A DNA stretch of 64,000 bases from Hydractinia symbiolongicarpus (Eukaryota > Cnidaria > Hydrozoa > Anthoathecata > Hydractiniidae): positions 6,942,001 through 7,006,000 of the forward strand of contig NC_079889.1 in assembly GCF_029227915.1 (NCBI RefSeq). Direction: 5' to 3'. The position numbers and the translations under genes are program-made. This document shows positions 59,821 through 64,000 of this stretch, in pieces. Under the pieces are notes generated by a model. That model was given only the letters and a program-made list of their open reading frames with translations, ran no database searches and was not told the DNA's origin. How positions within the stretch are numbered: position 1 is the first letter of the stretch; every line of letters begins with the position of its first letter.

Positions 59821-62800
59821 TTATTCCCTTGCAAACACTAGGCGGTAATGGCCTCTGGCAAGCGTTTTAATCTGGTCCGGTTGTACGATCCGCTTGTCAT
59901 CTGCCCTGTTGAGTGCCAACTTGTTCACCTCTTGGGTATATACCTTATGGCCCTTGTTTTGGATTAGCACTTGTCTCTTGTAGATATCAACGCCCTCTTC
60001 CAGACATTGTTGATAGTCATCGAAGGTTATCGACTTCTTGGTGACACACTTCCACGCCCTTTGCTTTTCGATCACCGCCTTCCTTGGTAAGGCTCTTGTA
60101 CGCATATAGCTTAGCCCTGAGGGTGATGAATTCAGTCATTATTTTACCACTTAATTCGTCCTTCATTAAGCCTATCACCTTCTTGTTTTTCCCTATTGGG
60201 AGAGGCCTTCCATCATTGAGATCATAGGCACTTGTATCGAAGCGTGCCTCAACATCGTTTGCAATGTCCTCATAAAAGTCGTGAGTTTGTATATGGTACA
60301 AAAAACTGTCTGTGTCCATATAGCAGATCCGCAGCTTGCTACCGTATTTGGGCTGCATATAGCCGTAGTGGAACGCGTACATGACTAACTTCGACATATC
60401 CAGGATGGCCTGTCCTATATACAACGGCTTGTTCATCTTCACCTCAGTCTTGCCCATCTCTACACCTAGTAAATTTTTACTGAACCTGCTACCACCCTTG
60501 AAATTAGGCTTCATTACGAGATTCATGTACTTTACCTCATTTGTGACTAGCTGGATATTGCGGTGGTTTCTAATATTTTCCATGGTCTTGCGGAATACCG
60601 AGAGGTTCATCAGCTTATGGAAGTCCTTTTCGAACTCGTTCCTCGCATTTGTTCTCAACCCTGTGTTGTGATCGATATACCCCTTCAACCACGCCTTCTG
60701 ATTGAACCAATTCACCCTGTGCACTTTCTTGAGCTCAAGCCCATGTTTTATAGCCTCGTGAAGTGCCCTAATGTGTACTACATATCTACGTTTATCCACC
60801 AAATTTGGTAATAATTTTTCGACCTTATGGACTATCTTGCGTTCGGGTAGGAACGGCAGCTCATTATGTTTATCGTGCAGCTCCTTTTGGCAGTCTATAT
60901 CAACCTCTAATATGTACCCGTGTTTGTTCCCTTCAACGAGCTTCCCGATCCGCCTTTCGGTGAATGCCGTGACATTCGATACCCATTTGAAACCATCTGT
61001 TGGGAGATCTTGACGCATCGCCCAGCCGTATAGGTTATTTGCATCCAGATATTGGATCGTACTGCTCTCCCATATACTTGTTATTGGCTTTGGCATATCG
61101 GTGTACGGCCTAGATTATGCCTCCCCGGATACCCTTCTCGAACATCAGGAGCATGTCGTGATCCGTAAGGAGTTCTAGCCTTATACCCGTAAATTTCAGG
61201 GCTGCCTTCCAGGCCAAGCCAGGTGCACTGTAAAAATGGGCGGGATCAAGCTTGTAGTTGTCCAAGCATACACCTCAAAATTTCTCAAACACGTCAGCCA
61301 ATAGCAGGACGTCTGTTGTCAGGTACACATCCTGATAGTCTCCCATGGTAACATCACCCTCTGGAGTAATGCAATTCCATACCTTTTTAGCGTATTGATA
61401 ATCTTCATTACTAATCTCATTCATGTTTAGCTTGCTGTAAAAGGCCTCCTTGGGGGTAACTCCGTCTCCTCAAATCGCTGCCATCCATCCATGTACTCAT
61501 AGGGGTACACACCCTTTCTGTGCATGAGCTTAAACGTGTCATCCTCGGTGAAAAACCAACGGAGATTTTTACATTGCTCATCGCTGAGGTTACTTGCCAA
61601 TTTGTCAAGGCTTGATGCCATGAATCGGCAAATATCTATGAAGCGTATCTCTATTGTCTTGTTCTTCTTGCCATCACCGTCTCCCATACCTTCAAGCGGT
61701 ACCTTGATTTTCACGTTGAAGGAGATATACTTCTCTGCGTTCTCAGCGATGCAGCCAATGTCTTGGGTGTCATACTTCTCACCTAATTCCCGTATGAAGA
61801 GATGGGCATCATAGTCCGAAAGGTTATGGAAGATGATGGGGATGTAGCCGGGTAACTTGTATTTGAGGTTGCAACTATTATGCGCCGCGCCTCTATACAG
61901 GCCTGTATAGTGGCAGTGATCCCTGACTTTACGGTTATTCTTGCCGTCATCGAAGGGTTTCAAACATATATGGCATTTCGATGCCTCATCATATTCCCTT
62001 TTTAGGACCTCTGTTAGAGGCTTCATGTCCTGCTGCGGGTAGGTATTATATAACCTCTTTACCTCATCCTCTAGATGGTTCATGAAGCGGGTAACGCATT
62101 TCTCACCTCTGTATAAAGTTAGAGGGTCCAGCACATCCCCATAGGCAAAGGTGCTATGGGTACACCCGCCAGATGATACATACCTGCTCAATTTTTTCGT
62201 TTTGGTGTCCCTGGCATCCTCTACCGGGACCAGCAGACTCTCGAAGTCCGCGTATATAGCGAAAGTTACCTTGAATTGCTGTTGGCCATCCCTACAATAT
62301 AGCCATTTTTCGGCCTCTGTTGGCATTGTGATTATAACGGCCTCGTGATCGATGCAGTACCTGTAATGCCTGTCCCTCGTGGGATAACCCTGTAGACAGC
62401 TCAGGCAGAAGTGCATTGGGTTCCTATTCCTTGAGATCTCCTTGCCTAGGAGTCTCGATATACTTTTGACTGCCATATAGTGGTTTTTTTTATCATCTGT
62501 GATGTACAATAGAGTCACCACCTTGGTATGCCCGTTGTGCACCGATCGACGGATGTTGATCCTCTTTCCCGTTATATACAAGACGTTCACCGCAATGTTG
62601 GGATTATTAGCCTCAAATTTGTAGATGCTTTTGATACCTGTTGGGTACTCTATACCATCCCAATTATAAAGGCCTATGTAGGGTTTCATCTGGGAAATTC
62701 TATTTGGGTTCTTCCCTATCTCCTCATGATGGAATGATGCTATAATGGCCCATTTGAAACACTCCTCATCCTTATTTATTGGATTATTGACAGCCTTATT

Positions 62801-63668
62801 AGAGGCTACCCATTTGGGTAGTTTTATATATATTGAACCCCTTGTCAGGCGTAGCTTGTGAAAGTCTACGTAAAGGTATAGTATTCGACTAATTATGAAG
62901 CCGCTTTGGGGTAACGCTGGATTTTCCACATGTGTTTTAACCTGAGCAAACATGCTTGATAGGATGTCATCTACGTCGTTACCCTGAAATACTAAGGCCA
63001 TATTGCTATGGAATACCTTTTTCACCTCGATGTAATCCTCACCATTAGCCCCCTCCATATTTGTTGGTTTTTTCCACATTATCCATAGCGACAGCTGTAC
63101 CTTCGCTGATCCCATTTCTTCTACCTGCCCCTCAACTAAGGTTTTCACGTTTGGCCGCAGCATCCCGATATACCCATCAACATCGGCATTTCCTATACCA
63201 GTAATTCGGAAACTCCTAAAAGTCCTATGAAGAGCATGCTTATGCTCCTGTGGTGTAAAATCTTTCCCCGGGCGTTCATGTAGATAGCCCTCATTAGCCT
63301 CCTGTTCGACTTCATCATGGAGCGTAGGTCTTGTGTTTGCTACCCTGTTATAGAGCTGCATAAGTACTCTTGACCCCTTCTTTTATGGGATTTGGGACGG
63401 CATCAACTATCCAGTTGTACCATTCCGGCATTTTGGATTTCGCGATCGATCGATTTTTCGACATTTCCTGTTTCTCGAAGACTTCCATGGCCTCCGGCGT
63501 TGGTAGTATGGTTACAGGCATTATGGGCTTTCGTTGTCCGGACCTTCTGGCTGGCCTCTGCGGTACATCCAATAAAGCAATTAATTCAGCTTTACGTAGC
63601 CTATAATACCCTGTTAATCCACGACCTTTTGCAATATCACGTAATTGTTTCACGGTGTGTGTATTCAT
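59821..63668 (-). pseudogene. Protein-primed family B DNA polymerase with N-terminal SAP domain (element 3), interrupted
   Basis: It starts with a SAP domain (MNTHTVKQLRDIAKGRG, YYRLRKAELIALL), followed by the MEVFEKQEMSKNRSIAKSK segment. After a frameshift at about 63350 a long clean stretch to 61427 holds a C2HC finger, IYADFESLL (exonuclease I), KVRDHCHYTGLYRGAAHNSC and DYDAHLFIRELG. After a further shift come in-frame stops near 61276 and 61110 and another shift near 61080. Then DANNLYGWAM (motif A), LSVFRKTMEN (motif B, altered) and CYMDTDSFLYHI (motif C) follow, and the family C-terminus is reached through one more shift near 60050. It lacks the internal insertion seen in Polinton 1. 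Confidence 0.9.
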
Positions 63669-63896
63669 TCTCTTTATTATATAGAATTTTTACATTTTCA
63701 GAGGATTTCATTCTGCTCAAAACTAACACAGTTATTTCCCTTGGGGAATTTCCGTATCATCAATGTAGTGAATACTAGGTCTTATGTAGATTAATATGGA
63801 ATGGCATCGGATGGTGACGGATTAATAGGGACTGTGATGTGACGTCACTGTTGTACGTGCACGCGACTGTGCCAGAAGTAACATTTCCCTATCTCT
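63669..63896. repeat. Right end of the composite Polinton
   Basis: No gene. The stretch ends CCTATCTCT at 63888-63896, the same tip as Polinton 1. A perfect GTGACGTCAC palindrome (CRE-like TGACGTCA core) lies at 63839-63848, 48 bp from the tip. An ATTTCCCTTGGGGAAT imperfect dyad lies near 63735. An extended inverted match to the left end is limited to about 40 bp. Confidence 0.6.
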
Positions 63897-64000
63897 TCCT
63901 CGCAGATCGACACGATCAAGGCAGATGCCAGTACGAGGACTTGTATATATTATCACGGCTTCGCGGCTCGTCCGCCATTATTGTTATTCTAGCCCTTACG
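63897..64000. other. Right flank, unassigned
   Basis: This stretch does not continue the capsid-gene remnant found left of 39706, so the composite element has no recognisable empty-site pair here. Nothing else is identified. Confidence 0.4.

Larger units (their letters stand above)
39706..63896. mobile_element. Composite Polinton: element 2 lacking its right end, joined to the right half of element 3
   Basis: Both tips begin AGAGATAGG, the same as the right tip of Polinton 1. Going inward, about 40 bp of the left tip (39706-39746) resembles the reverse complement of the right tip (63856-63896): ...AAATGTT..TTCTGGC.CAG. From 39998 to 54746 runs a full Polinton gene set. At 54747 a second integrase begins, and integrase, BRO, ATPase, small membrane proteins and PolB follow again in the same order to 63668. 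The two halves are clearly diverged at the protein level, so this is not a recent duplication but a joining of two related elements. I find no matching target duplication at the outer ends. Confidence 0.7.

Noticed and set aside
1-64000. tRNA, rRNA or other structured RNA genes
   Set aside because: I looked for typical tRNA A/B boxes and conserved rRNA stretches and saw none that I could support.

Overview
This is a window from an invertebrate animal genome. It contains a large satellite array, then a stack of nested mobile elements dominated by Polinton/Maverick (adintovirus-like) elements. There are no bacterial operons, ribosomal RNA, tRNA or ordinary host genes that I can support. The Polinton proteins, the CR1-like LINE and the Penelope RT look like those I know from cnidarians (corals, sea anemones, Hydra). 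That assignment is a memory-based inference with low to moderate confidence.

Layout. (1) 1-17602: a tandem satellite with a monomer near 182 bp, organised into near-identical higher-order repeats of 808, 4143 and 2608 bp. (2) 17603-20493: AT-rich sequence, a decayed Penelope-like RT on the minus strand, and the 3' half of a decayed Harbinger (PIF/HARBI1) transposase. (3) 20494-35589: Polinton 1, about 15.1 kb, inserted inside the Harbinger gene. It has about 320-bp terminal inverted repeats (TIRs) and a GAAAC target duplication, and the other half of the Harbinger gene resumes at 35595. (4) 35590-39122: Harbinger remnant, a short 18-bp tandem repeat, and a 5'-truncated CR1-like LINE on the minus strand whose 3' tail is a perfect 900-bp TGTA/TACA run. 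(5) 39123-39705: part of a major-capsid gene from another, older Polinton. (6) 39706-63896: a composite Polinton. Its left part (39706-54746) is a nearly complete element lacking its right end. Joined to it is the integrase-to-polymerase half of a second, divergent element (54747-63896), so integrase, BRO, ATPase, small membrane proteins and polymerase each occur twice in the same order. (7) 63897-64000: unassigned flank.

How the genes fit together. Each Polinton encodes a protein-primed family B DNA polymerase, a retrovirus-like DDE integrase, a packaging ATPase, a capsid module (double jelly-roll MCP candidate, penton-like protein and another conserved structural protein) and several short membrane proteins. 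That set fits a self-replicating, virion-forming integrating virus. Genes are packed virus-style: stops and starts overlap or abut (TAATG, ATGA, TGAATG, TAAGATG), and AT-rich hairpins sit just past many stop codons. Most genes carry one or a few nonsense codons or homopolymer frameshifts, so these copies are probably not active.

Most notable: a family-wide hairpin signal after Polinton genes (14 sites); a possible RNA polymerase Rpb7-like gene in the composite element; BRO-family and DUF4116-like genes carried by Polintons; a polymerase gene whose own N-terminal segment has been copied into its palm domain; shuffling (fusion or fission) of SAP and transmembrane modules between lineages; and a 30-bp-arm fold-back duplication inside an integrase gene.
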